A stretch of DNA of 64,000 nucleotides from Runella sp. CRIBMP (GTDB lineage: Bacteria > Bacteroidota > Bacteroidia > Cytophagales > Spirosomataceae). Location of the stretch: contig NZ_JAAAKZ010000001.1 in assembly GCF_009905605.1 (NCBI RefSeq), forward strand, positions 930,001 to 994,000, written 5' to 3'. This document shows positions 53,968 to 63,068 of this stretch, one piece after another (position 1 is the first letter of the stretch; every line of letters starts with the position of its first letter). Position numbers and translations under genes: made by a program. The notes under the pieces are model-generated. The model saw only the letters and a list, made by a program, of their open reading frames with translations, searched no databases and was not told the origin of the DNA.

Positions 53968-56211
53968 ATGACTCTAAAAAGGCTTTTTTTGGTCTTGTTC
54001 CTGTTGGTATTGACTTCGGTATTGCCTGCATTGGCAATGGAAGTTGATTCGATTGATACGAGTTTTTCTACACCTTTAAAGCCCACCGCTGGGGTCGCAA
54101 TTGTCCCTCGACGTAGCCCCGCACCCCTCCCCGCCAAAGCACCGAAAATGACCGATAAACGCTTCCGACAGCTCAATAACGCGGGTATTCAACAGGCTTA
54201 TCAATTTAAACTTCAGACTTCCCAATCACTCTTCTTGCAAGCGCAGGAACATTCCTCCGCCAACGATACCTTATTGTACAATCTCTCACTCATAACGGGT
54301 TTGCTCAAAAACTATAATGATGCCTTAGAAATAATGACACAAACGGGCTTAGGGCTTAGGTATTTGCACAATAAAGGCGTTTGGGAAGCGCAAAAAGGAG
54401 AAATCAATAAAAGCTTGGCTACTTGGGCGTTGGCCCAACCGACCGATACGCTATTGTTCAATATGGCCTTGGCCGAGTACCGCCTCAACAATCTATCGGG
54501 AGCGCAGGAGCACATCAAACGAATTGGATTTGCCAAAGCCGCCGAATTTCATGAACTGTACGCCAACATTTTTTTTCGGTTGGGGGATTACAAAAATGCC
54601 GAAAAACTCTACCAAAAAGCCGAGAAATTTACCCTCAAAACAGGCCGAAATGCGAGGGGGCTAAGGCTGCTGGTTCAGCGCGGGAACACCCACCTTGCCC
54701 AACAAGAATATGAGCAGGCAGAGGTGTTGTACCGTGAATATTTAGAATTAAAAGACCCATATTATCGTTTTGCGGCCCATTTGGGGCTCGGCCACGCGCT
54801 GTACCGACAACGGAAATACCAGCTTGCCGTGTTGGAATACGATGCGGCTTGCCGCCACAATGAATCATCGGCCGAAGCGTGGTTGAGCCTCGGCAATGCT
54901 TATGTGGGCACCAACGGCCAACGACAAGCACAAAAGGCTTTTGAACGCGCCCTCGACTTGGACTCAACCCAAAAAAGTGCTTGGCTGGGACTAGGAATGG
55001 TCAATTATCGCCTACGAAATTTTGGGGAAGCGGTCTGCTGTTTTGAGCAAGCAGGCGAGATTCTGAATGTAAAAAACCGCAACCACGCTGATTTTTTTGC
55101 GGCCCGCGCTTTTTGCCGTTTGTATACCGAACAATCAAAACTCGCCAAAGACGATGTGCAAACCGCCGTTCGGCTAGCTGGCAATGGGTTGCTTCCATGT
55201 TTGGCCATGAGCGAATATTTACGCATTGAGGGATATTTTCTCTCCTCACTAAAATGGCTCGAAAGAGCTATTCGAGCCAACGATGAAGTAAGTGTAAGAA
55301 TGCTCGTAAATCGGGGGAATATTTACCTCAAATGTCGTGAATACGACGATGCGATGGATGACTTTTCGCAGGCGCACCGCATGGATCCAAGCAATGTAAA
55401 TGCTAGCAATGGCTTGGCGATTTCGCTCCTAAACAAAGATGAAATCGACCGCGCAAAAGTATTGTACGACAGCCTACTACGGCAACGAAAACTCGCCATG
55501 CTCTACAACAATCGAGGCATTGTTCAGTCGTATATGTCGCTACGGGAGCGCCATGAGCGCAACCACAAAGATGAGGCCAAATTTTCAACGCTGTCGATGC
55601 AGGACTTTGATAAAGCGTTGGAAGTCGATTCCACCAAAAGACCGTACTATGTCAATATCGGCAATGTGTACAAAAATCGGAATGAAGAAACCCCCGCCAT
55701 TGAGAATTATCAACGCTACCTGAGCCCCAACGCCATCAGTAACATGGGCGTGCTGTTTGCGAAAGAAGCCCGGCGGGATTTTTCGGGGCATTACCTCGAC
55801 ATTGCCATCAGTTACGATACCTCCAACGTCATTTATCTCTATAACCGCGCCAAACTGTACCACGACCACTTTAAGGATGTGTTTGTGCGTCGCGCTGATT
55901 TGAAGCAGGCCTTTAAACTCATGCCCACCAACGACATCAGCCTCAAATACAGTCCAGACGGATTTGTGACGATTTTTTTGTTTGATTACGATTTTGAAAC
56001 TTACCACTTTCCCGGCGACCCGCTTTTTGACGTACAGGCGCAGCCCCTTGATGATTTTGCGTTTTTGCCCTCCATGGATTTTATCCCAATGGACGGCGGC
56101 GGGGATGTCTTTAAAAAAGGAAAAGGAGGGTATTTAGTCACTAAAAACCAAATTCGCTTCCGGCCCGCTTCGCGCAGGAGCAGAGGCAAGACAAGCTGCC
56201 CGAAGATGTAG
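53968..56211 (+). CDS. Large exported TPR protein
   Basis: A 747-residue protein. The frame is open from 53845, but 53968 gives a proper signal peptide (TLKRLFLVLFLLVLTSVLPALA). A proline-rich linker (about 35-55) is followed by some 12-14 TPR units: NNAGIQQAYQFKLQTSQSLFLQA, FRLGDYKNAEKLYQKAEKF, QQEYEQAEVLYREYLEL, YRQRKYQLAVLEYDAA, EAWLSLGNAYVGTNGQRQA, KCREYDDAMDDFSQAH and others. The C-terminal about 80 residues are not TPR and end in a basic RPASRRSRGK tail. It is probably a periplasmic scaffold; gliding or type IX secretion accessory roles are possible but not supported by specific motifs. Confidence 0.75.
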   Translation: MTLKRLFLVLFLLVLTSVLPALAMEVDSIDTSFSTPLKPTAGVAIVPRRSPAPLPAKAPKMTDKRFRQLNNAGIQQAYQFKLQTSQSLFLQAQEHSSANDTLLYNLSLITGLLKNYNDALEIMTQTGLGLRYLHNKGVWEAQKGEINKSLATWALAQPTDTLLFNMALAEYRLNNLSGAQEHIKRIGFAKAAEFHELYANIFFRLGDYKNAEKLYQKAEKFTLKTGRNARGLRLLVQRGNTHLAQQEYEQAEVLYREYLELKDPYYRFAAHLGLGHALYRQRKYQLAVLEYDAACRHNESSAEAWLSLGNAYVGTNGQRQAQKAFERALDLDSTQKSAWLGLGMVNYRLRNFGEAVCCFEQAGEILNVKNRNHADFFAARAFCRLYTEQSKLAKDDVQTAVRLAGNGLLPCLAMSEYLRIEGYFLSSLKWLERAIRANDEVSVRMLVNRGNIYLKCREYDDAMDDFSQAHRMDPSNVNASNGLAISLLNKDEIDRAKVLYDSLLRQRKLAMLYNNRGIVQSYMSLRERHERNHKDEAKFSTLSMQDFDKALEVDSTKRPYYVNIGNVYKNRNEETPAIENYQRYLSPNAISNMGVLFAKEARRDFSGHYLDIAISYDTSNVIYLYNRAKLYHDHFKDVFVRRADLKQAFKLMPTNDISLKYSPDGFVTIFLFDYDFETYHFPGDPLFDVQAQPLDDFAFLPSMDFIPMDGGGDVFKKGKGGYLVTKNQIRFRPASRRSRGKTSCPKM

Positions 56212-56228
56212 GGGAAACTGATCAGTGA

Positions 56229-56531
56229 TTAGGCAAAAAACAAAAGCTTTGCAGCAATATAATGTAGATAAAGCCAAAGTTTTTTACCATAAAGGACATT
56301 TTCTATTCCAATGATTTCATCAATAGTTTCCCAAAACAAATTATAACCACTCACTTTGAAATTTTGTCTTTCAATGGGGGAAGCATTTTTCAGTAAATCC
56401 GACCATTCCAAAGGTATCCAAACTTCACGGCCATCATTTAACCAAAAACCCACTTGACTGTCGGTAACTTCAACTTTTGTAAAAGTTGGTAAATCCTTAA
56501 ACTTAGGACGCTCTATTAATGGCGTCGGCAT
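56229..56531 (-). CDS. DUF2442-domain protein
   Basis: A 100-residue cytosolic protein. FTKVEVTDSQVGFWLNDGREVWIPLEWSDLLKNASPIERQNFKVSGYNLFWETIDEIIGIENVLYG matches DUF2442 closely, a small domain often found as a partner of DUF4160 in toxin-antitoxin-like pairs. No DUF4160 gene is adjacent. It starts 7 bp after the aldehyde dehydrogenase stop on the same strand. The last about 30 residues after YGKKLW are hydrophobic and not part of the domain. Confidence 0.75.
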   Translation of the reverse strand: MPTPLIERPKFKDLPTFTKVEVTDSQVGFWLNDGREVWIPLEWSDLLKNASPIERQNFKVSGYNLFWETIDEIIGIENVLYGKKLWLYLHYIAAKLLFFA

Positions 56532-56538
56532 GGTAAAT

Positions 56539-57954
56539 CTAAAAATACTTCACAAATAAATCAATGATTTTTCTGACATTGGCCGTGTAAGGTGGATACA
56601 GAAATTTCATGGTGCCAAATTGGCGTTTAGACACGCCCCGCAGGTTGCTGAATTCCTGAAAACCAAAATACCCGTTTGACTTCCCAATGCCACTGTTGTT
56701 GACCCCGCCGAAGGGCAACTCTGCGTTGCCGAACTGAATCATCACGTCGTTGATGACCGTGTCGCCCGCCGTGGTGTTGTTCAGGAAATAATCAATGTTT
56801 TTTGAATCCGTACTGTGAATGTAGAGCGCAAGCGGTTTTTCTTTGCCATTCACGTACGCAATTACCTCTTCTTTGTTTTGATAAGTCAACACGGGCAACA
56901 GCGGGCCAAAAATTTCGTCTTGCATGATTTTCATCTCGTCGCTGACGTTGGTTAGCAAAGTAGGCTCCACGTAGTTTTGCTCAGACAGTGTTTTTCCGCC
57001 CACCACCACCGAGGCTCCTTTATCGATGGCATCGTCCAGATAGCCTTTCAGGCGGTTGAAGTGCCGATTGTTGACAATACGCGCGTAACTGTCTGATTTT
57101 TCGGCGCCTTCACTGTACATTTTTTGGAGAGCAGCCCGATACGAAGTGATGAACTCGTCTATTTTTGAAGCATGAATCATCACATAATCTACCGCGATGC
57201 AGGTTTGACCGTTGTTCAGGCCTTTGCTCCAAGCCGTCATTTCGGCGGCTTTTTTGATGTCGGCGGTCTCGTCAATGATATTGGGGGATTTTCCTCCCAA
57301 CTCCAGCGTCACGGAGGCTAGATGGTCGGCGGCGGCTCGCATGACTATTTTGCCAATGGTTGGCGCGCCCGTAAAGAAAATATGATTGAAAGGCAATTTC
57401 AGTAGCTCGGTGGCTACCTCGACATCTCCCTCAAAAACGGCAACTTCTTCTTCGGCAAACAAATCGTTAATCATTTTTTTGAGAAAACGCGAAGTATGGG
57501 GCGTAAGCTCGGAAGGCTTCAGCATGGCTACGTTGCCCGCCGCAATGGCCGAAATGAGGGGTTTGATGGCCAATGCCAACGGATAATTCCAGGGAGAAAT
57601 AATCAACACATTGCCTTTGGGCTCGTGTTTGATGTAATTGGAAGTACCTATCATGCCCAACGGCGTAGGAACGCGTTGGGGTTTCATCCAGTTTTTTAGG
57701 TTTTTGCGGGCAAATTTTATCTCTGACGTAATCGTATAGACCTCTCCTAATAGCACTTCTACGGCAGGTTTGCGAAAATCGTCATACATTGCTTTCTCTA
57801 CGTCGGGCAGGTGGGCCATGAGGTAATCCAACAGTACCTTTAGTTTTTCGGCCCGCTCATCTGCGTTTGTTAATGCCACGTTGACGGCATTTTTACGTTG
57901 AGCGTCAAAAACGCGTTGTAGGTCACGGGTTAAGGTTGATTCAGCGGTTATCAT
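56539..57954 (-). CDS. Aldehyde dehydrogenase, class 3-like
   Basis: A 471-residue NAD(P)-dependent aldehyde dehydrogenase. Cys252 in NNGQTCIAVDYV is the nucleophile and Glu218 in LELGGKSPNI the base. PWNYPLALAIKPLISAIAAGN, FTGAPTIGK and EIFGPLLPVL with FGGVNNSGIG are family motifs. The early short N-terminus and the hydrophobic tail (RKIIDLFVKYF) fit the ALDH3/fatty-aldehyde branch. It may oxidise medium- or long-chain aldehydes at the membrane. The pair with DUF2442 downstream suggests one transcript. The 202-bp gap upstream contains the divergent XRE gene's operator. Confidence 0.9.
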   Translation of the reverse strand: MITAESTLTRDLQRVFDAQRKNAVNVALTNADERAEKLKVLLDYLMAHLPDVEKAMYDDFRKPAVEVLLGEVYTITSEIKFARKNLKNWMKPQRVPTPLGMIGTSNYIKHEPKGNVLIISPWNYPLALAIKPLISAIAAGNVAMLKPSELTPHTSRFLKKMINDLFAEEEVAVFEGDVEVATELLKLPFNHIFFTGAPTIGKIVMRAAADHLASVTLELGGKSPNIIDETADIKKAAEMTAWSKGLNNGQTCIAVDYVMIHASKIDEFITSYRAALQKMYSEGAEKSDSYARIVNNRHFNRLKGYLDDAIDKGASVVVGGKTLSEQNYVEPTLLTNVSDEMKIMQDEIFGPLLPVLTYQNKEEVIAYVNGKEKPLALYIHSTDSKNIDYFLNNTTAGDTVINDVMIQFGNAELPFGGVNNSGIGKSNGYFGFQEFSNLRGVSKRQFGTMKFLYPPYTANVRKIIDLFVKYF

Positions 57955-58102
57955 GTTGGAATACGTTAATTATTAATGAGTTATAAAAAATAAAGTTGTT
58001 CGTTCTGCCCAAATTTCCACCCTGACACTTTTAACCTGTGTCTAACTTTTATTTTATTATTTCTCCTCAAAAATACAATTTTCAAGGAGATTATAGATGT
58101 AT

Positions 58103-58139
58103 TTTTAGTAAAACTGAAAATTCCCTACTTTTACTAAAA
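58103..58139 (+). promoter_or_regulatory. Inverted-repeat operator upstream of the XRE gene
   Basis: TTTTAGTAAAA (58103-58113) and TTTTACTAAAA (58129-58139) are perfect 11-bp inverted arms with centres 26 bp apart. TACTTTTA at 58126-58133 overlaps the right arm and is one base from a TAnnTTTG box. The element ends 17 bp before the XRE start, so autoregulation by that protein is likely (inference). Confidence 0.65.
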
Positions 58140-58156
58140 TTTTTATCAAAATTGCC

Positions 58157-59161
58157 ATGAGTATTGTCAGTGATAATATGAAATACCTGCGCAAACTACA
58201 CGGAATGACGCAGGATCAGTTTGCCCGTCGGTTGGGCATTAAGCGGGCTTCGGTAGGGGCGTATGAGGAGCAGCGCGCCAATCCCAACATTGATGTGTTG
58301 AAGTTGATGTCAAAACTCTTCAATGTATCGGTGGACGATTTGCTAAAAAAAGACCTGCGCAAAATCCGTGAAACCCCCAATTTACTCCCGATAGACAAGC
58401 CCGCCGTTACCCCACTTGTGTCGGAGCCTAAAGTAGGGGTAGAACCACAGACTTTATCCAGCATTTTTGAACAATATTATACACCTCCTGCCGCCGTTCC
58501 TCGTCCGCAATCCATTCCTGCACCACCCTCTGTGCCAGTAGCTTCGGTGATTGAGCCGCCCAAACCCGTTGCTCCAGTTCAGCTACCGTCTCCGGCGTAT
58601 CAGCCGCCTGCTTTTAATAACCAATACGACAACAGCAACGGAGCTACGATGGTACAAATGCCAACCGCCGAGTACGAAAAAACGTCGCCTCAGCTGATTC
58701 CTTACGTGCGCCAAAGCCAGTGGAAGGAGTACATTGAGAAGCACAACAACAGCGATTTTATCAAACGTTTGCCCGTTTTTCAGTGGCCGCTCCTGCCAAA
58801 GGGCGCATACCGAGCGTTTGAAGCTGGGGATGATTTTACCTATCCCAATGCTTTTTTGATTGGGCAATTTATCGGAAACTGGTACGACATTGCCGACGGT
58901 AAAACTTATTTATTGGTAGCCCGAAATTTGGGCGTAGTGTGTCGTAGGGTCTATAATCAGGTCAAAATCAAGGGGACACTCTTGCTCAGTTCCGACAAAA
59001 ATACCATTCCAACCTTCGAAGTTCCACTGAAAGATGTATTGGAAGTGTGGGAAATTAAAGCGTTTTTTAGTACGGTTTTGCCCGAGCCTACCGTATCTTT
59101 GGACCACCTTAGGCATCTGGTCAATCAAATGCAGGAAGAGTTAAATCAAATTAAAAAGTAA
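58157..59161 (+). CDS. XRE-family regulator with C-terminal ligand or peptidase-like domain
   Basis: A 334-residue protein. An N-terminal helix-turn-helix (residues about 5-62: MKYLRKLHGMTQDQFARRLGIKRASVGAYEEQRANPNIDVLKLMSKLFNVSVDDLL) is followed by a long proline-rich linker (about 110-165) and a C-terminal domain of about 140 residues (FIKRLPVFQWPLLPKGAYRAFEAGDDF to the end). The latter resembles the S24/LexA-like fold used in many Bacteroidota XRE regulators, but I see no clear Ser-Lys dyad. It ends with a helical region (LDHLRHLVNQMQEELNQIKK). Its own promoter region has an inverted repeat. Confidence 0.75.
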   Translation: MSIVSDNMKYLRKLHGMTQDQFARRLGIKRASVGAYEEQRANPNIDVLKLMSKLFNVSVDDLLKKDLRKIRETPNLLPIDKPAVTPLVSEPKVGVEPQTLSSIFEQYYTPPAAVPRPQSIPAPPSVPVASVIEPPKPVAPVQLPSPAYQPPAFNNQYDNSNGATMVQMPTAEYEKTSPQLIPYVRQSQWKEYIEKHNNSDFIKRLPVFQWPLLPKGAYRAFEAGDDFTYPNAFLIGQFIGNWYDIADGKTYLLVARNLGVVCRRVYNQVKIKGTLLLSSDKNTIPTFEVPLKDVLEVWEIKAFFSTVLPEPTVSLDHLRHLVNQMQEELNQIKK

Positions 59162-59251
59162 GGCAGTTAACTGGTATCCGTTAAAGATTGAACGTCATAA
59201 AAGACGCATTAAATCCTTTAACTAATTAACGGTTAACGATATACCCAAAAA

Positions 59252-60055
59252 ATGTCCAAAGTTATTTTAATTACGGGTGCTTCTACCGGAATTGGCCGTG
59301 CTACGGCCGAATATCTAACACAATTGGGGCATCGCGTGTACGGCACCAGCCGAAAACCTTTTACCGAAATCGTTCCATTTCAAACCCTCCTGCTGGATGT
59401 GAATGATGAGACTTCCATTCAGGCGGCCATCGCGCAACTGCTCCAACGTGAACAGCGCCTTGACGTGCTCATCAACAACGCAGGGTTAGGAATCATCGGG
59501 GCGCTGGAAGAAACCCCAGATGCGCTCATTGAACAGGTGTTTAATACCAATGTTTATGGACTACTCCGGATGTGCCGTGCGGCGCTTCCGGTCATGAGGC
59601 TTCAAGGCAATGGGCTGATTATCAACGTGGCATCTATTGCGGGGCGAATGGGCTTACCCTTTCGGGGTATTTATAGCGCCAGCAAAGCCGCCGTCGAAAT
59701 CCTGACCGAAACACTGAATATCGAATTGAAACCCTTTGGTATCCGGGCGTGTAGTATCTTACCAGGCGACGTCCGTACCAACATCAACGCCGCTCGCTTG
59801 GTGGCCATGCCCTCGCTCGCGTCACCTTATCGTTCCTTCGTCGAAACCATGAATAATATTGTCAACGACGAAGTGAGCAAGGCCGAAGACCCGCTTTACA
59901 TCGCCAAAATCATTGAGCAGGCCATCAATAGTTCTTCGCCAAAAATCCACTACATCGCAGGGCCATTTTTGCAGCGGTTTTCACTCTGGCTCAAACGTTT
60001 TTTGCCGAGCCGATTCTTTGAATACCTGCTCCGAGGAAATTATGGTTTAAAATAA
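59252..60055 (+). CDS. Short-chain dehydrogenase/reductase (YqjQ/17-beta-HSD type)
   Basis: A 267-residue classical SDR. TGASTGIGRATAEYL is the glycine-rich cofactor motif, INNAGLGI the NNAG motif, and Ser in NVASIAG with Tyr/Lys in YSASKAAVE the catalytic set. LNIELKPFGIRACSILPGDVRT and a final hydrophobic/basic region (FLQRFSLWLKRFLPSRFFEYLLRGNYG) resemble membrane-associated SDRs acting on lipids. The substrate is unknown. Convergent with the protease gene after 6 bp. Confidence 0.85.
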   Translation: MSKVILITGASTGIGRATAEYLTQLGHRVYGTSRKPFTEIVPFQTLLLDVNDETSIQAAIAQLLQREQRLDVLINNAGLGIIGALEETPDALIEQVFNTNVYGLLRMCRAALPVMRLQGNGLIINVASIAGRMGLPFRGIYSASKAAVEILTETLNIELKPFGIRACSILPGDVRTNINAARLVAMPSLASPYRSFVETMNNIVNDEVSKAEDPLYIAKIIEQAINSSSPKIHYIAGPFLQRFSLWLKRFLPSRFFEYLLRGNYGLK

Positions 60056-60061
60056 AACACC

Positions 60062-60991
60062 TTATTTTTTCTGGTAAAACTTCACTCCGTGCTGACGCAA
60101 AAAATCCTTAATGATTGTTCCGCTGATGCATACCCCCACGTGCAGAAAAGGGTGATTAGACACTTTGGCGCGTTGCGTACCAATCCATACGTCGCGGTTG
60201 ACCATGTCAAAACCCAAATGAAGATGCCGCGTTGATTGCTGCATTCCGTACACTATTCCGTCAGAATCAAACATGGGCCCGCCACTTTGACCTACCAGCC
60301 CGGGTGTACTCATTTCAATGGCGTAGGCTTGACCCGTCTCGTCGCCGATGAAGCGCGTCACTATGCCGTCGATAGGAAAGGCGGGCGTCACGTGTGGTGC
60401 CGCACCCGTCCACTCAATATCATCCAGGTCGGCGTTGTACCGAAAATTGTTAAATTCTGAAAAAGGATACCCTAAACGACACAGTGTTTTGCCGGGTTTT
60501 ACGGCCTGGGCATCCGACAGAAATTCAGCAGGGCGACCGTAGTACGATTTGCCGTTGGTGCGAAAACGTAGCAGGGCCAAGTCGTATTTTTGGTGATAGG
60601 TTACGTCGATATGGGTCAGACTGTCAAAGCAATTGATGAAGTCCAGTTTTTGGGTAATGATTGTACCCAAAGCCATGCCGTGTTTTTGTTCGAGTCGTTT
60701 TTGGTGCAGGCGTAGCTGAGGGTCGCGCTGATACTTGCGCAATTCGGCCGCAAAATGAGTATAGTTTTGCTGAATCGCCGCTGCGTTGACAATAATCTCG
60801 GCCACGTGCCGACACGTAACGGCATAGCCGTTTTCGTTGACAAAAAACATCGTTGCCGCCCCGGGCAAAATATCGGATTGGTGATACAAACGGGTAATGA
60901 TGTGAATAGGTCGGGTAAACTCGCTGACGCGCTCAATGGCTTCGACAAACATTCTTGAAGGGTTGGTTAGATTTTTGCGAAAGTTCCGCAA
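60062..60991 (-). CDS. Trypsin-like serine protease without a visible export signal
   Basis: A 309-residue S1-like protease. The catalytic triad is visible: His62 in VTCRHVAE, Asp137 in KYDLALLRF and Ser236 in GQSGGPMF. FFVNENGYAVTCRHV is the standard first beta barrel start. A long helical insertion (about residues 66-110) between His and Asp is unusual. The N-terminus has no signal peptide or membrane segment, so cytosolic action is expected. An internal ATG at 60952 would shorten it by 13 residues. DegP-like PDZ domains are absent. Confidence 0.78.
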   Translation of the reverse strand: MRNFRKNLTNPSRMFVEAIERVSEFTRPIHIITRLYHQSDILPGAATMFFVNENGYAVTCRHVAEIIVNAAAIQQNYTHFAAELRKYQRDPQLRLHQKRLEQKHGMALGTIITQKLDFINCFDSLTHIDVTYHQKYDLALLRFRTNGKSYYGRPAEFLSDAQAVKPGKTLCRLGYPFSEFNNFRYNADLDDIEWTGAAPHVTPAFPIDGIVTRFIGDETGQAYAIEMSTPGLVGQSGGPMFDSDGIVYGMQQSTRHLHLGFDMVNRDVWIGTQRAKVSNHPFLHVGVCISGTIIKDFLRQHGVKFYQKK

Positions 60992-61093
60992 CTTTTGGGA
61001 AGATTAATAGCAATTCTTGTACCAGAAAAAAAGAGGTAGAAATTGAAAGTCGGTCAGCCGCCATTAAAGTGCTTAATTTCAGGGTTTTTATAC

Positions 61094-61124
61094 AAAAAAA
61101 AGCCCATAGATTACTCCGTGGGCT
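61094..61124 (-). terminator. Intrinsic terminator of pckA
   Basis: AGCCCA (61101-61106) and TGGGCT (61119-61124) form the stem. On the minus strand the stem is followed by a T-run (61094-61100), 24 bp after the pckA stop. Confidence 0.7.
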
Positions 61125-61147
61125 GTATACCAGACAATCATTACCTA

Positions 61148-62764
61148 TTACCCAATCGGGCCGCCAGCTAAAATCTGCGGACTGGCAAAATCTTCGTATT
61201 TACTGAAATTATCCCTGAACAGACCCGCCAAATGCAATGCCATGTGGTCGTAAGCTTCGGGGTCTTCCCACGTATTGCGGGGATGCAACAACTCACTTGG
61301 CACGTTCGGGCATGAATCAGGCATTTCGATGCCGAAAATCGGATGTTTTGTATAACTTACGTGGTCTAAATCACCGTTGAGGGCCGCCGTAATCATGGCC
61401 CGGGTGTAAGACAGTTTCATCCGACTGCCCACGCCGTATCCTCCTCCCGACCAGCCAGTGTTAATCAACCATACATTCACTTGGTGTTGTTTGATTTTTT
61501 TGCCCAACAAATCTGCGTAGCGCGTAGGATGCAACGGTAAAAATGCGGCTCCAAAGCAGGCCGAAAACGTAGCCTGTGGCTCTTTTACGCCCATTTCGGT
61601 GCCTGCTACTTTGGCCGTGTAGCCCGAAATAAAATGGTACATGGCCTGTCCAGCGGTCAATCTGGAAATCGGAGGTAAAACGCCAAAGGCATCCGCCGCC
61701 AAGAAGAAAATATTTTGGGGAGCATCACCGCGCGAAGGACGCATGATGTTGGGAATATAATGGATGGGATACGCCGTCCGGGTATTTTGCGTCACCGATC
61801 GGTCGGCATAGTTGATGGTACGCTGACCTTCCACAAAACGGGTGTTTTCAACAATCGTTCCGAAGCGAATGGCGTCGTAAATCTCGGGTTCTTTTTCGCG
61901 GGTCAAGTCAACCACTTTTGCGTAGCACCCTCCTTCAAAATTAAACACAGTTTCGTCGGCCCAACCGTGCTCATCGTCACCAATGAGGGACCGATTCGGG
62001 TCGGCCGAAAGGGTCGTTTTTCCTGTTCCCGACAGCCCGAAGAAAATCGCCGTGTCACCTTTCTTGCCCACGTTGGCTGAGCAGTGCATGGAAAGCACTC
62101 CCCTTTCGTGGGGTAGTTTGAAGTTGAGCACCGAAAAAATCCCTTTTTTCATTTCGCCCGCGTAGCCCGTTCCGCCAATCAGAATGATGTTTTTGCTGAG
62201 ATTTAGAATGGCAAAATTTTCGCTGCGGGTGCCATCAGTGAGCGGGTCGGCCTGAAATTCGGGAATATTGATAATTGTAAAATCAGTGTTGGGGCTTAGC
62301 AGGAAATGCTCTTCGGGGCGCATAAACAGGTTGTAGCAAAACAGGTTATGCCAAGCCCACGTATTTACTACCGTGATACCGAGGCGGTAGTTGTCATGGG
62401 CACAAGCATGGGCCTGACGTACATAAACGGTTTTATCTTCCAAATAATCCAACATTTTGCGGTGGAGTGCGTCAAATTTTTGGGCATCAAAAGGAATGTT
62501 TATGTCACTCCACCAAACGGCCTGAAGGGTCTTATCATCGCTCACAATGTAGCGGTCGTTTGGTGAACGCCCCGTAAATTTTCCGGTATCAACCATCAAC
62601 GCGCCCGTATCGGCCAACACGCCTTCGCCGTTGAGAATGGCGTGTTCAACCAACGCCGCAGGGGGTAAATTAAAATTGAATTTTTTAACCTGTCCCAGGC
62701 CTAACAGGTTTTGTACCATGTCTTTTTTGACTTCAGCATTGTCCATTAAAGCATTCATGAGCAT
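61148..62764 (-). CDS. pckA: Phosphoenolpyruvate carboxykinase (ATP)
   Basis: A 538-residue enzyme that makes PEP and CO2 from oxaloacetate and ATP, the entry step of gluconeogenesis. FTGRSPNDRYIV is the N-terminal substrate motif, GTGYAGEMKKG the oxaloacetate site, FFGLSGTGKTTLSADPNRSLIGDDEHGW the P-loop and metal-binding kinase motifs, and NTRTAYPIHYIPN with GVLPPISRLT follow. Length is typical. ATG codons at 62764 and 62758 are both usable as start. Together with ppsA at 35405 the window carries two gluconeogenic steps, though not in one operon. A good Bacteroidota promoter lies 38-66 bp upstream. Confidence 0.95.
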   Translation of the reverse strand: MLMNALMDNAEVKKDMVQNLLGLGQVKKFNFNLPPAALVEHAILNGEGVLADTGALMVDTGKFTGRSPNDRYIVSDDKTLQAVWWSDINIPFDAQKFDALHRKMLDYLEDKTVYVRQAHACAHDNYRLGITVVNTWAWHNLFCYNLFMRPEEHFLLSPNTDFTIINIPEFQADPLTDGTRSENFAILNLSKNIILIGGTGYAGEMKKGIFSVLNFKLPHERGVLSMHCSANVGKKGDTAIFFGLSGTGKTTLSADPNRSLIGDDEHGWADETVFNFEGGCYAKVVDLTREKEPEIYDAIRFGTIVENTRFVEGQRTINYADRSVTQNTRTAYPIHYIPNIMRPSRGDAPQNIFFLAADAFGVLPPISRLTAGQAMYHFISGYTAKVAGTEMGVKEPQATFSACFGAAFLPLHPTRYADLLGKKIKQHQVNVWLINTGWSGGGYGVGSRMKLSYTRAMITAALNGDLDHVSYTKHPIFGIEMPDSCPNVPSELLHPRNTWEDPEAYDHMALHLAGLFRDNFSKYEDFASPQILAGGPIG

Positions 62765-62801
62765 TATTGTTTGAGGAAGTGTACGTCATTTTGCGACTTC
62801 A

Positions 62802-62830
62802 CAAAGTTAGCAACGAACCAAAATTACAAA
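62802..62830 (-). promoter_or_regulatory. pckA promoter
   Basis: On the minus strand TTTG (62830-62827) and TAACTTTG (62809-62802) are separated by 17 bp, which matches the Bacteroidota TTTG-N17-23-TAnnTTTG promoter. The transcript would have a leader of about 30-40 bases. Confidence 0.75.
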
Positions 62831-63050
62831 AATATTCATCGGTGATTTTTATAATTTATTTTGCTAATTTGGTATTGCTCCAACAACCTACCACTTTAAT
62901 CTAGGGGTAGGAATGATTTGAATCAGACTTTATAAATTTTCGGGGATATAAAACCCAATTTTGGGCTAATACTCTTAATCATCAGACTTTATAACGTAGT
63001 GTTTTTGGATTTTTTTAACATAATGTGCGTGATAACAAACCTTTTATCTA

Positions 63051-63058
63051 TATATTTG
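63051..63058 (+). promoter_or_regulatory. -7 promoter box of the small protein/efflux locus
   Basis: TATATTTG fits TAnnTTTG exactly and lies 10 bp before the ATG at 63069, predicting a nearly leaderless transcript. No TTTG -33 box is obvious. Confidence 0.55.
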
Positions 63059-63068
63059 TCTTACAAAT

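Larger units (their letters stand above)
62765..63068. other. 304-bp divergent intergenic region
   Basis: Contains the pckA promoter (62802-62830, minus) and the promoter box of the small protein at 63069 (63051-63058, plus). The sequence in between is AT-rich; the stretch CAGACTTTATAA occurs twice (about 62927-62938 and 62982-62993), a possible binding-site pair. No gene is supported. Confidence 0.5.
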
